Below, in pieces: positions 24,497 through 32,958 of a stretch of 64,000 nt of DNA (positions are counted from its first letter, which is position 1; the number at the start of each line of letters is the position of its first letter). The notes beneath the pieces were generated by a model, which was not told the DNA's origin, ran no database searches, and was given only the letters and a program-made list of their open reading frames with translations. The translations under genes were made by a program, and so were the position numbers. The DNA is from Pseudomonas capsici (lineage in GTDB: Bacteria > Pseudomonadota > Gammaproteobacteria > Pseudomonadales > Pseudomonadaceae): the NCBI RefSeq assembly GCF_017165765.1, contig NZ_JAFGZD010000006.1:278581-342580 (forward strand), written 5' to 3'.

Positions 24497-27400
24497 ATGC
24501 CCAAGCGCTTGAAAAACTTTCTGATACTGGCAACGAGCCTATGTCTGGGCTGGGGGACATATACCAACCTCGAGGCAGCAGACCACTACACGCTGCTCGG
24601 CCGCTCAAGCCCGGCTCACATGGATGTGAAGTTAGATGCAGCCCAGTGGCAATGGGTACGCAGCAAGCGTGAACTGATTCTGGGCACCTCGGCACCCGAT
24701 TACCCGCCATTCGACATCACTCTCTCCGGCAATGACTACGAAGGCATCACGGCCGATTACGCCAGTATCATTTCCCAGGCACTGGACCTGCCCATCAGGG
24801 TCCGGCGTTTCGAAAACCGCGAAGCCGCGATGAACGCCCTCATCACCGGCCAGATAGATCTGCTGGGCAGTGCCAATGGCTTTGAAGCCATCGAACGCTA
24901 CATCAGGCTTTCAGTACCCTACGCCGTGGACCAACCCGTCCTGCTGGTACGCACCGGCGATACCCGCTCACTGACCGACGGCCTCAAGGGCATGCGTCTG
25001 AGCATGGTCTATCACTATCTGCCACTGGCCGATGTCCAGGCGCTCTACCCCGAAGCCATCCTGCAGACCTACCCCTCTTTCCAGAACGCCATCAATGCCG
25101 TGGCATTCAATCAGGCCGATGTCTTTCTCGGCGACACCATTTCCACGCAATACATCATCAACAAGGGCTATCTGAACAATGTGAAAATGGCCAGTTTCGG
25201 CAAGCACGAAGCCAACGGTTTCAGCTTTGCCACAAGCCACGAAAACACCCGGCTGCTGGACATCGTCAACCAGACCCTCACGGCCATCCCCATGGATGAG
25301 CGCATCGACATTTCCAAACGCTGGGGAGTCGGCAGCGACATGTTGCTGACCGACCAGAAACTGCAACTGACACAACGCGAGGAACGCTGGATTGCCCGGC
25401 ATCCGACAGTGCGTGTCGTGGTCAACGAAGCCTATGCCCCGCTGACCTTCTACGATGCCAACGGCAACTTCCGTGGCATCACTGCCGACCTGCTTGAACT
25501 GATACGTCTGCGTACCGGCCTGCGATTCGAGATCGCACGTGCATCCAGCTCGAGCGACATGATGAATCAGGTCGCTCAGGGGCAGGCCGACATGATCGGT
25601 GCCATGGTATCGAGCGACGAGCGTGGAGACCGGTTCAGCTTCAGTCGCCCCTATATCGACAACTCCTTTGTCCTGGTAACCCGAAAGGGTGAAAAAGCCC
25701 CGTCCTATCTGGAGCAGATGGGCAACCGGCGTATTGCCGTCATCCAGGGCAGCCCGATACTGCAATGGTTGCGACGCGAACACCCCGATATCGTCACCGA
25801 GGAAATCGACAATCCGTTCCAGGCGCTGGACATGCTGGCCACCGGCAAAGTGGAAGGTGCAATCACGTCCCTGCTCAGCGCCAACTACTTTCTGTCCTCC
25901 GGCGTCTTCGAGGGGCAACTGCAGATCACTGCCACCGTTGGCGAGGACCCTGCACTGATCTCCATGGCCACTGCACGCAATGCCCGGGAACTGAGCTCGA
26001 TTCTCGACAAGGCGCTGTCCAGCATTGCGCCGCAGGATCTGGCAATCATCAACAATCGCTGGCGCTCATACACACCCGTCGGTGGCAACTGGCACAGCTA
26101 CCAGCGCCTTGTCTATCAGATCCTGATCGGTGCAGGTCTGCTACTGCTGGGCCTGCTGGTCTGGAATGCCTACATGCGCCGCCAGATAAAACAGCGCGAG
26201 ACGGCAGAACGGGCCCTGGGCGATCAGCTTGAGTTCATGAGCGCGCTGGTTAACGGTACGCCGCACCCGATCTATGTCCGTGATCGTGAAGGTCTGCTGC
26301 GCATGTGCAACGACAGCTATCTGAATGTCTTCGAGGCCCGCCGTGAAGACATTCTCGGCAAAAGCGCCACCGAAGGCGTACTGAGCAACGCATTCGAAGC
26401 CCGGGAATACGCTGCCGACTACCAGCGGGTCATGGCCAGCGGTACGCCCCTGATTCTCGACCGGACATTGCATATCGGCGAACGCCGCCTGACCATCTAC
26501 CACTGGATCCTGCCGTTTCGCGACTCTCTCGCCCAGGTGCAGGGCATCATCGGCGGATGGATCGATATCAGCGAACGCCGCCGATTGATGGAAGAGCTTC
26601 AGTCCGCCAAGGAGCAGGCCGACAACGCCAACCGGGCAAAAAGTACCTTTCTCGCGACCATGAGCCACGAAATCCGCACCCCCATGAACGCTGTCATCGG
26701 CATGCTGGAACTGGCCCTCAAACGTGCAGACCAGGGCGTGCTGGAGCGTTCCGCCATCGAAGTCGCCTACAGCTCGGCCAAGGACATGCTGGACCTCATC
26801 GGCGACATTCTCGATATCGCCCGCATCGAGTCCGGGCGCCTTACCCTGAGCCCCGAACGCGCCAACCTGCGGCAACTGGTGGAGTCGGTCACCCGGGTGT
26901 TCGAAAGTCTGGCCAGACAGAAGAAACTGAGTCTGGTGCTTGAACTCGACAGCCGGATCAACACCGATGTCCTGATCGACCCGCTGCGTTTCAAACAGAT
27001 CCTGTCCAACCTGATCAGCAACGCGATCAAGTTCACCCAACAGGGCCAGGTCAGCGTTACGCTGCAGGCAGAAAACGGCTCCAGCAATCAGCAACTGCGC
27101 TTGAACCTCACCGTGCAGGACAGCGGTATCGGCATCAGCACTGAAGATCAGAAGCGTCTGTTCGAACCTTTCGCCCAGGCCGACAATCAGGCACGAATGG
27201 CGCGTACCGGGGCCGGACTGGGGTTGGTGATCTGTCGCAACCTCTGCCAGATGATGGGCGGCACCCTGACTCTGAACAGCGAGCCGGGCCGGGGCACACA
27301 AGTCCACATGAGCCTCGAACTGACCACCCTGGAGCCGCTGGACGCACCAACGCCAGTGCAAGAAGTTTCACCGCAACCCGACAAGCCCTTGAACATCCTG

Positions 27401-28156
27401 ATCGTCGACGACCATCCCGCCAACAGGTTACTGCTGTGTCAGCAACTGGGTTTTCTGGGGCATCGCTGCGAAATGGCCGAACAGGGAGCCCAGGGGCTCG
27501 AGCGCTGGCTGGCCGAACCTTTCGATCTGGTAGTGGCCGACTGCAACATGCCGGTCATGAATGGCTATGACCTCACACGGGCCATCAGAGCCCATGAACA
27601 GAACGAAAACCTTGCACCGTGCATGATCTGGGGTTTCACCGCCAATGCCTTGCCCGAGGAAATCCAGCGTTGCCTTGAGTCAGGCATGGATGACTGCCTG
27701 TTCAAACCCATCAGCCTGACGACCCTCAGCGAACGACTGGCTAAAGTCCCCGTCCGTTCTGCCCCGCCTGCAATCCCTGCACCGCTGCCCTTCAACCTGA
27801 ACAGTGTCAGCAGCCTGACCGCAGGCCGGACGGAAATGAGCCAGCGCCTGTTCACGCAACTGCTGCAAAGCAGCCAGGAGGATCGCATGGCCCTCAACGA
27901 ACTGATGGCACAGGGTAACCGCGCTCAGATGGGAGAAATGGCTCACCGTATCAAGGGCGCAGCGCGGATCATTGGTGCATCACGGGTGATAGAAGGTTGT
28001 GAAGCCCTTGAGCATGCCTGCAGGCCGGGTACTGACTCCAGCCTCCTGGAAGCCTGTCACAGGGAGGTGAACGCGGCCATGCTTGATCTGGAAGAAGCGT
28101 TGGTCAGACATCTGGCACAAAGCGGCGAACCGGAAGATAAAGGGAAGCAACAGTGA
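24497..28156 (+). CDS. rocS2: BvgS/EvgS-type hybrid sensor kinase, RocS2-like
   Basis: A 1219-residue unorthodox kinase for the adjacent regulator. In order: an N-terminal signal/anchor segment (5-20); two periplasmic solute-binding-protein-3 domains (about 60-275 and 305-525); a transmembrane helix (about 540-560); PAS (575-695); HisKA with the phosphorylated His in TMSHEIRTPMN (near 724); HATPase with NAIKF, DSGIGIS and GAGLGL; a receiver with Asp in VVADCNMPVMNGYD (near 1015); and an HPt domain with AHRIKGAAR (near 1148). The full His-Asp-His relay is intact. ATG 24497 is preferred; a GTG at 24485 overlapping the rocA2 stop is possible. The ligand is unknown. Confidence 0.9.
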   Translation: MPKRLKNFLILATSLCLGWGTYTNLEAADHYTLLGRSSPAHMDVKLDAAQWQWVRSKRELILGTSAPDYPPFDITLSGNDYEGITADYASIISQALDLPIRVRRFENREAAMNALITGQIDLLGSANGFEAIERYIRLSVPYAVDQPVLLVRTGDTRSLTDGLKGMRLSMVYHYLPLADVQALYPEAILQTYPSFQNAINAVAFNQADVFLGDTISTQYIINKGYLNNVKMASFGKHEANGFSFATSHENTRLLDIVNQTLTAIPMDERIDISKRWGVGSDMLLTDQKLQLTQREERWIARHPTVRVVVNEAYAPLTFYDANGNFRGITADLLELIRLRTGLRFEIARASSSSDMMNQVAQGQADMIGAMVSSDERGDRFSFSRPYIDNSFVLVTRKGEKAPSYLEQMGNRRIAVIQGSPILQWLRREHPDIVTEEIDNPFQALDMLATGKVEGAITSLLSANYFLSSGVFEGQLQITATVGEDPALISMATARNARELSSILDKALSSIAPQDLAIINNRWRSYTPVGGNWHSYQRLVYQILIGAGLLLLGLLVWNAYMRRQIKQRETAERALGDQLEFMSALVNGTPHPIYVRDREGLLRMCNDSYLNVFEARREDILGKSATEGVLSNAFEAREYAADYQRVMASGTPLILDRTLHIGERRLTIYHWILPFRDSLAQVQGIIGGWIDISERRRLMEELQSAKEQADNANRAKSTFLATMSHEIRTPMNAVIGMLELALKRADQGVLERSAIEVAYSSAKDMLDLIGDILDIARIESGRLTLSPERANLRQLVESVTRVFESLARQKKLSLVLELDSRINTDVLIDPLRFKQILSNLISNAIKFTQQGQVSVTLQAENGSSNQQLRLNLTVQDSGIGISTEDQKRLFEPFAQADNQARMARTGAGLGLVICRNLCQMMGGTLTLNSEPGRGTQVHMSLELTTLEPLDAPTPVQEVSPQPDKPLNILIVDDHPANRLLLCQQLGFLGHRCEMAEQGAQGLERWLAEPFDLVVADCNMPVMNGYDLTRAIRAHEQNENLAPCMIWGFTANALPEEIQRCLESGMDDCLFKPISLTTLSERLAKVPVRSAPPAIPAPLPFNLNSVSSLTAGRTEMSQRLFTQLLQSSQEDRMALNELMAQGNRAQMGEMAHRIKGAARIIGASRVIEGCEALEHACRPGTDSSLLEACHREVNAAMLDLEEALVRHLAQSGEPEDKGKQQ

Positions 28157-28219
28157 AACAGGCACCGTCCCCGCTTAACTGGTAGACTGCGCGCCGAAAT
28201 TACCTAAGAGGATCGCTTC

Positions 28220-28564
28220 ATGGCCACTAACCGCTCCCGTCGTCTGCGCAAAAAGCTCTGTGTGGACGAGTTCCAGGAACTGGGTTTCGAGCTCAATCTG
28301 GAATTCAAAGAGGATCTGGACGACGAGGCAGTCGATGCCTTCCTGGACGCTTTCCTGGCAGAAGCCATGGACGCGAACGGTCTGGACTATGTTGGCGGCG
28401 ATGACTACGGTCTGGTTTGCCTGGCTGAACGTGGTTCGGTCAGTGAAGAGCAGCGCGCTGCTGTAGAAGCCTGGCTCAAAGGCCGCAGCGAAGTGGTCAA
28501 GGTTGAAGTCAGCCCGCTGCTGGACGCCTGGTATCCGGAAAAGCCGATCAATCCGGCTGCCTGA
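28220..28564 (+). CDS. yggL: YggL family protein (DUF469), 50S-associated
   Basis: A 114-residue protein of the YggL family: a basic start NRSRRLRKKL, then an acidic body with DEFQELGFELNLEFKEDL and the C-terminal KVEVSPLLDAWYP segment. Family members have been reported to associate with the large ribosomal subunit; the role is not settled. GAGGA precedes the ATG. A strong terminator follows, so it is likely a single-gene unit. Confidence 0.87.
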   Translation: MATNRSRRLRKKLCVDEFQELGFELNLEFKEDLDDEAVDAFLDAFLAEAMDANGLDYVGGDDYGLVCLAERGSVSEEQRAAVEAWLKGRSEVVKVEVSPLLDAWYPEKPINPAA

Positions 28565-28603
28565 TCCATCAGCAGACGGTGCGAATACCGGTCTGCGACG
28601 CTC

Positions 28604-28640
28604 AACAAATGCCCCGACTTGTCGGGGCATTTGTTTTTAC
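28604..28640 (+). terminator. Strong intrinsic terminator of yggL
   Basis: A 15-bp perfect stem (28604-28618 with 28621-28635, core AAATGCCCCGAC) with a minimal loop and a run of T after it. Confidence 0.93.
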
Positions 28641-28869
28641 GGGGTAAAGAGAACGTTTCATGCCCGTGCACTGACTTTTACCTGCAACAAAAAAATCCTG
28701 TTACAACTCCATGCCACAACCCACGCAGGCCCGGCTTCGGGCATAATGCCGTTCTGTTACAGCGCTGGCCCTGTGTTATTACCGTTCGGCCTCAGGCGTC
28801 TATCATTGTTACCGAGGGAATTCATCCATGCCCTCTTTCTGTTCCCCTTCTTTGCTGTAGGGTTTTTTG

Positions 28870-30339
28870 ATGATCAAGTCTTTGCGTCCACTGCTTCTCG
28901 CCTCTTTTCTCCTGCCGCTGGCACTTCCTGTACATGCAGCCGTCATCAACACCACTCTCCCCCCCAAGGTCCAGCAAGCCCTAAAGGCCAGCAAACTGAA
29001 CGACAACGCATTGTCGGTGGTGATGCTGCCGCTGACCGGCCCAGGTACCCCGACAGTCTTCAATGCCGATGTTTCCGTGAACCCGGCATCGACCATGAAG
29101 CTGATCACCACGTATGCCGCCCTGGAAATCCTCGGCCCTACTCACCAGTGGAAAACCGAATTCTTCACCGATGGCACCCTGAGCAATGGCGTTCTGCAAG
29201 GCAACCTGTACCTCAAGGGCGGCGGCGATCCCAAGCTCAACATGGAAAAGCTCTGGTTGCTGATGCGTGATCTGCGCGCCAATGGCGTACAGCAGGTCAC
29301 TGGCGATCTGGTGCTGGATCGCAGTCATTTCGTGCAGCCCCAACTGCCCGAATTCAATGATGACGGCAATGACGACAACAAGCCGTTCCTGGTCAAGCCC
29401 GACTCGCTGATGGTCAATCTCAAGGCCTTGCGCTTCGTCACCCGTAACGACGACGGCAAGATCCGCGTTTCTGTCGAGCCGCCCATTGCAAGTATCCGAG
29501 TCGACAATCAGGTCAAGGCCCTGCCGTCAAAACAATGCACGGGCGATGTGCGCTATAACCCGGTCCCGCAGCCTGATGGCAGCGTCAATGTGACGGTCAG
29601 TGGTCAACTGGGCAACGGCTGCAACTCCCAGACCTACCTCTCGCTGCTCGACCACCCGACCTACGCTGCAGGCGCAGTGCGGGCCATCTGGCAGGAACTG
29701 GGCGGCAGCATCCAGGGCAGGGACCGTGTCGATGTCGTACCGGGCAACGCCAAGCTGCTGGCCAAGGCTTTCTCGCCGGACCTGGTTGAAGTGATCCGCG
29801 ACATCAACAAATACAGCAACAACACCATGGCGCAACAGCTGTTCCTCAGCCTGGGACAGGAGTTCCGCAACGATGCAGACGGCGATGACGCAAGAGCCGC
29901 ACAACGGGTGATCCGTCAGTGGCTGGCGAAAAAAGGGATTACCGCACCGCATCTGGTCATGGAGAACGGCTCGGGCCTCTCCCGCGCCGAACGCGTCAGC
30001 GCACGTGAAATGGCAATTATCCTGCAGGCCGCATGGCGCAGCCCGTATGCCGCCGAGTTCATGAGTTCGATGCCTCTGGTGGGCATGGACGGAACCATGC
30101 GCAAGCGCCTGAAACGCACGCCACTGCTGGGCGAGGCTCATATCAAGACCGGCACCCTGAATACCGTACGGGCCATTGCCGGTTTCAGCCGTGACAGCAA
30201 TGGCAATACATGGGCTGTGGTGGCGATTCTCAACGACCCACGTCCGTTTGGTGCCTCATCCATTCTGGACGAAGTCCTGGTCGATCTGTATCGCCAACCG
30301 AAACTGAACAACAGCACGGTTTCCATCCTGCAGCCCTGA
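28870..30339 (+). CDS. dacB: D-alanyl-D-alanine carboxypeptidase/endopeptidase (PBP4, DacB)
   Basis: A periplasmic 489-residue peptidoglycan hydrolase of the S13 family. The signal peptide covers about 1-23 (LALPVHA). The serine-peptidase motifs are all present: SxxK as STMK near residue 76, SxN as SNN in KYSNNTMAQQ near 315, and KTG in HIKTGTLN near 428. ATG 28870 is used rather than the TTG one codon earlier; AGGG lies about 8 bases upstream. PBP4 proteins trim the pentapeptide and, in P. aeruginosa, influence ampC induction. Confidence 0.94.
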   Translation: MIKSLRPLLLASFLLPLALPVHAAVINTTLPPKVQQALKASKLNDNALSVVMLPLTGPGTPTVFNADVSVNPASTMKLITTYAALEILGPTHQWKTEFFTDGTLSNGVLQGNLYLKGGGDPKLNMEKLWLLMRDLRANGVQQVTGDLVLDRSHFVQPQLPEFNDDGNDDNKPFLVKPDSLMVNLKALRFVTRNDDGKIRVSVEPPIASIRVDNQVKALPSKQCTGDVRYNPVPQPDGSVNVTVSGQLGNGCNSQTYLSLLDHPTYAAGAVRAIWQELGGSIQGRDRVDVVPGNAKLLAKAFSPDLVEVIRDINKYSNNTMAQQLFLSLGQEFRNDADGDDARAAQRVIRQWLAKKGITAPHLVMENGSGLSRAERVSAREMAIILQAAWRSPYAAEFMSSMPLVGMDGTMRKRLKRTPLLGEAHIKTGTLNTVRAIAGFSRDSNGNTWAVVAILNDPRPFGASSILDEVLVDLYRQPKLNNSTVSILQP

Positions 30340-30397
30340 GCTGCCACGTTACCGGCAGGAGCGAATGTATTGGCTCTGTGTGCATCAACAGAGGACT

Positions 30398-30452
30398 GTA
30401 GGAGGCAGCTTGCTGGCGACTTCACACTGTCGCCAGCAAGCTGCCTCCCACG
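30398..30452. repeat. REP inverted pair (BIME) between convergent dacB and the GGDEF gene
   Basis: Arms of about 23 bp containing GGAGGCAGCTTGCTGGCGAC and its exact complement, spacer of 8 bases. Same family as at 9320, 50663 and 55866. Confidence 0.88.
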
Positions 30453-30485
30453 ACAACTGCGCTGCACCAGAGGCACCACAACACA

Positions 30486-32882
30486 TCAGTCGAGCTCCGG
30501 CTCGACCCTGTCCCTGCCCGCCTGCTTGGCGGCATAAACGCCCGAGTCGGCCCTCAACAGCAGCGCATCCACACTCTCTCCCGGTCGCCAGCTGGCGATA
30601 CCGAAACTGGCAGTGATCTGCCCGACCTTTTCCAGCGGCTGATTGCGCACGGCCTCGCGTAAACCGAGCGCCAGTTGATAGGCTTGCGGCCCCTGGGCTC
30701 CGGGGCTCAGCACGACGAACTCCTCTCCTCCGATACGACAGAACACATCATCACAGCGCAGCCGCTGGCTGATTCTTCGGGAAATGGCCTGCAGCACAGA
30801 GTCACCGACAGCGTGCCCGTACTTGTCGTTGATGCGCTTGAAGTGATCGATATCCAGCATGATGACCGACAGATAACCACCGTGCCGATTGATGCGCGCC
30901 AGTTCGGATTGCAGCCTGTCCTGGAAGTAACGACGGTTGTAGGCACCGGTCAGCACATCGGTCACCGACAGTGCTCGCAGTTCCTGCTCGACCCGCTTGA
31001 GATCGGAAATATCCGAAATGAATCCATGCCAGAGCACGCCGCCATCGGGCAGGCGCTCCAGAGTGGCAGCGCCCCGCACCCAGCGCAGCCCCTTGCGTGG
31101 CAGCTCGATACGATACTCTTCGCTCCAGGGCAAGGACTGCTCGGCACTGATACGGATCGAATCCCGCAGGCGCACGATATCGGCGGGATGCGTACGTCTG
31201 AGCAGAACTTCGGCATCCTTGAGCAATTCTTCCGCAGTCAGCTCAAAGAGCTCGCACATGCCGACACTGGCGTAGGTGAAACGTGAACGCCCATCGGCAT
31301 CCTGCCGGTACTGATAAATACCGCCCGGCACTTGGGAGCTGAGTTTTTTCAGCAACTGGTCACGCGCCTCAAGCGCCTCGTAGACACGCTTGTGCTCGGT
31401 GATATCGAGGCAGACGGCCAGATAGCCGATCCATTGCTCCTGATCGTCTCGTACCGCAGTAATCAGCATGTTGACCACCAGCGTACTGCCATCGCGCCGC
31501 AGGAAGGTCCACTCTCGGGAGGGATGACTGCCCTCCTGCGTGGCATCGGCAAACATGGCCTGGGCCGCAGTGATCGGCCTCCCCTGCAGCCTGCTCAGCT
31601 CTTTGGCATGGGCTTCAAGCTCCGACAATCGATGCAGATCCTTGAGCCGGAATTTGCCAAGTACCTCTTCGTCCGAGTAACCGAGCATTTTCTGCGCACC
31701 GACATTGAAGGTCGTGATAACACCGTTGAGATCAGTGGCAATGATCGCCACCTCAGTCGCCGAGTCGAGCACATTGCGCAGTTGTCCGTGGGTCACGCGC
31801 AATTGCTGCTCACGCTGACGCAATTCGTGGGTTCGCTGTTCGACCATGTGCAAGGCGCGCTGACGCTGGCTGACAAGGCTGTAGAGCAAGGCGCTGAGCA
31901 TCAGGCTCAGAAGTCCGCCGAGCAACGCCAGACTGCCAGCCATCGGCGGGTTGCTCAGCAGAAAGGCTTCAGTAGGACGGACCTCAAGCAGATAGTCGCG
32001 ATCCCCCATGCTCAGCAGAGTACTGAGGTGCAACTCACTCTCGGCCGCCACGCCAGAGGAACGGTACAACAGATCGGGCTCACCGTCCGAACTCAAGTCG
32101 AGCATACTCATGGCCAGATTGTCCTGGCTGGGCAACCCCTCGTTCATCATTTGATCGAGGCTGATGATTGCCATGACAAAACCGCGCAAGACCGGTGTGG
32201 GGGCATCGATTGTGGCAACAGGCGAATAGACCGGCGCCATCAGCAAAACACCTCGGGTATCGGTTTTGCTCAGGCTGACCAGATCCACACGGGGCGTTGC
32301 GACGATAGTGCCGCGCAGACGGGAACGCTCGATGGCCTGATGTCGAATCCGTTCGGAATACACATCGAAGCCCACAGGCGGAGGTTTTTTGCTGAGGGTC
32401 TGAATAAAGACTACCGGGAAGTACTCGTCACGCACTTCGGCTGTTTTCAGTACGCCATTCCCGTCGAGTTCACGTATGGAAAAATCCTTTACTCCGGCCT
32501 GACGGACGCTCTCTTCAAAGGTGGCACGCTGGGCGTTGGTGACATGGGGCGTCCATGTGTAAGCCTGGGTGCCCACCAGCATCGGGCCGACAAAACCATC
32601 GTATTCGGTACGAGTGATCTCTTCGGAGTAGAGAAAGAACCGGCGCAGGGTATCAAGTCTTTTGACCTGGCCATCCAGTCGCTCCTGAATGCGGCTGAAA
32701 CGCTCGCCTGCCAGAAGGTCGAAACGCTGGCGCAACTGGCGTTGATACAAGTCCAGATTGGCAAACACCAGCATCACGGTCAGTGCTGCGCCAGCAGCAA
32801 AAGCCAGCGCCGCAACCAGCCATGCAGAGGCCTGTTCACTGATGAATCCCAGAATTCTGGGTCGGAACTGTTTCGACGCCAT
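30486..32882 (-). CDS. CHASE-PAS-PAS-GGDEF diguanylate cyclase
   Basis: A 798-residue inner-membrane protein. A transmembrane helix (19-41) and a second one (about 315-340) flank a periplasmic CHASE-type sensor with the GFDVYSERIRHQAIERS motif. Two PAS domains follow (about 370-490 and 500-620), then a GGDEF domain with the active site GGEEF near 745 and an intact inhibitory I-site RCDD upstream of it. Cyclic-di-GMP synthesis with product inhibition is expected. There is no EAL domain. The signal sensed is unknown. It is convergent with dacB. Confidence 0.9.
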   Translation of the reverse strand: MASKQFRPRILGFISEQASAWLVAALAFAAGAALTVMLVFANLDLYQRQLRQRFDLLAGERFSRIQERLDGQVKRLDTLRRFFLYSEEITRTEYDGFVGPMLVGTQAYTWTPHVTNAQRATFEESVRQAGVKDFSIRELDGNGVLKTAEVRDEYFPVVFIQTLSKKPPPVGFDVYSERIRHQAIERSRLRGTIVATPRVDLVSLSKTDTRGVLLMAPVYSPVATIDAPTPVLRGFVMAIISLDQMMNEGLPSQDNLAMSMLDLSSDGEPDLLYRSSGVAAESELHLSTLLSMGDRDYLLEVRPTEAFLLSNPPMAGSLALLGGLLSLMLSALLYSLVSQRQRALHMVEQRTHELRQREQQLRVTHGQLRNVLDSATEVAIIATDLNGVITTFNVGAQKMLGYSDEEVLGKFRLKDLHRLSELEAHAKELSRLQGRPITAAQAMFADATQEGSHPSREWTFLRRDGSTLVVNMLITAVRDDQEQWIGYLAVCLDITEHKRVYEALEARDQLLKKLSSQVPGGIYQYRQDADGRSRFTYASVGMCELFELTAEELLKDAEVLLRRTHPADIVRLRDSIRISAEQSLPWSEEYRIELPRKGLRWVRGAATLERLPDGGVLWHGFISDISDLKRVEQELRALSVTDVLTGAYNRRYFQDRLQSELARINRHGGYLSVIMLDIDHFKRINDKYGHAVGDSVLQAISRRISQRLRCDDVFCRIGGEEFVVLSPGAQGPQAYQLALGLREAVRNQPLEKVGQITASFGIASWRPGESVDALLLRADSGVYAAKQAGRDRVEPELD

Positions 32883-32958
32883 ACAGAGAACCCACGACGC
32901 TGGCCGTGGTTCTCTTATAGCTATTCGCCAGTAATTTGCCTAGTCCGAATAAGGAGAA

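Noticed and set aside
26141..27361. A 406-codon frame opposite the RocS2 kinase domains
   Set aside because: Antisense to conserved HisKA/HATPase coding sequence; no independent evidence.
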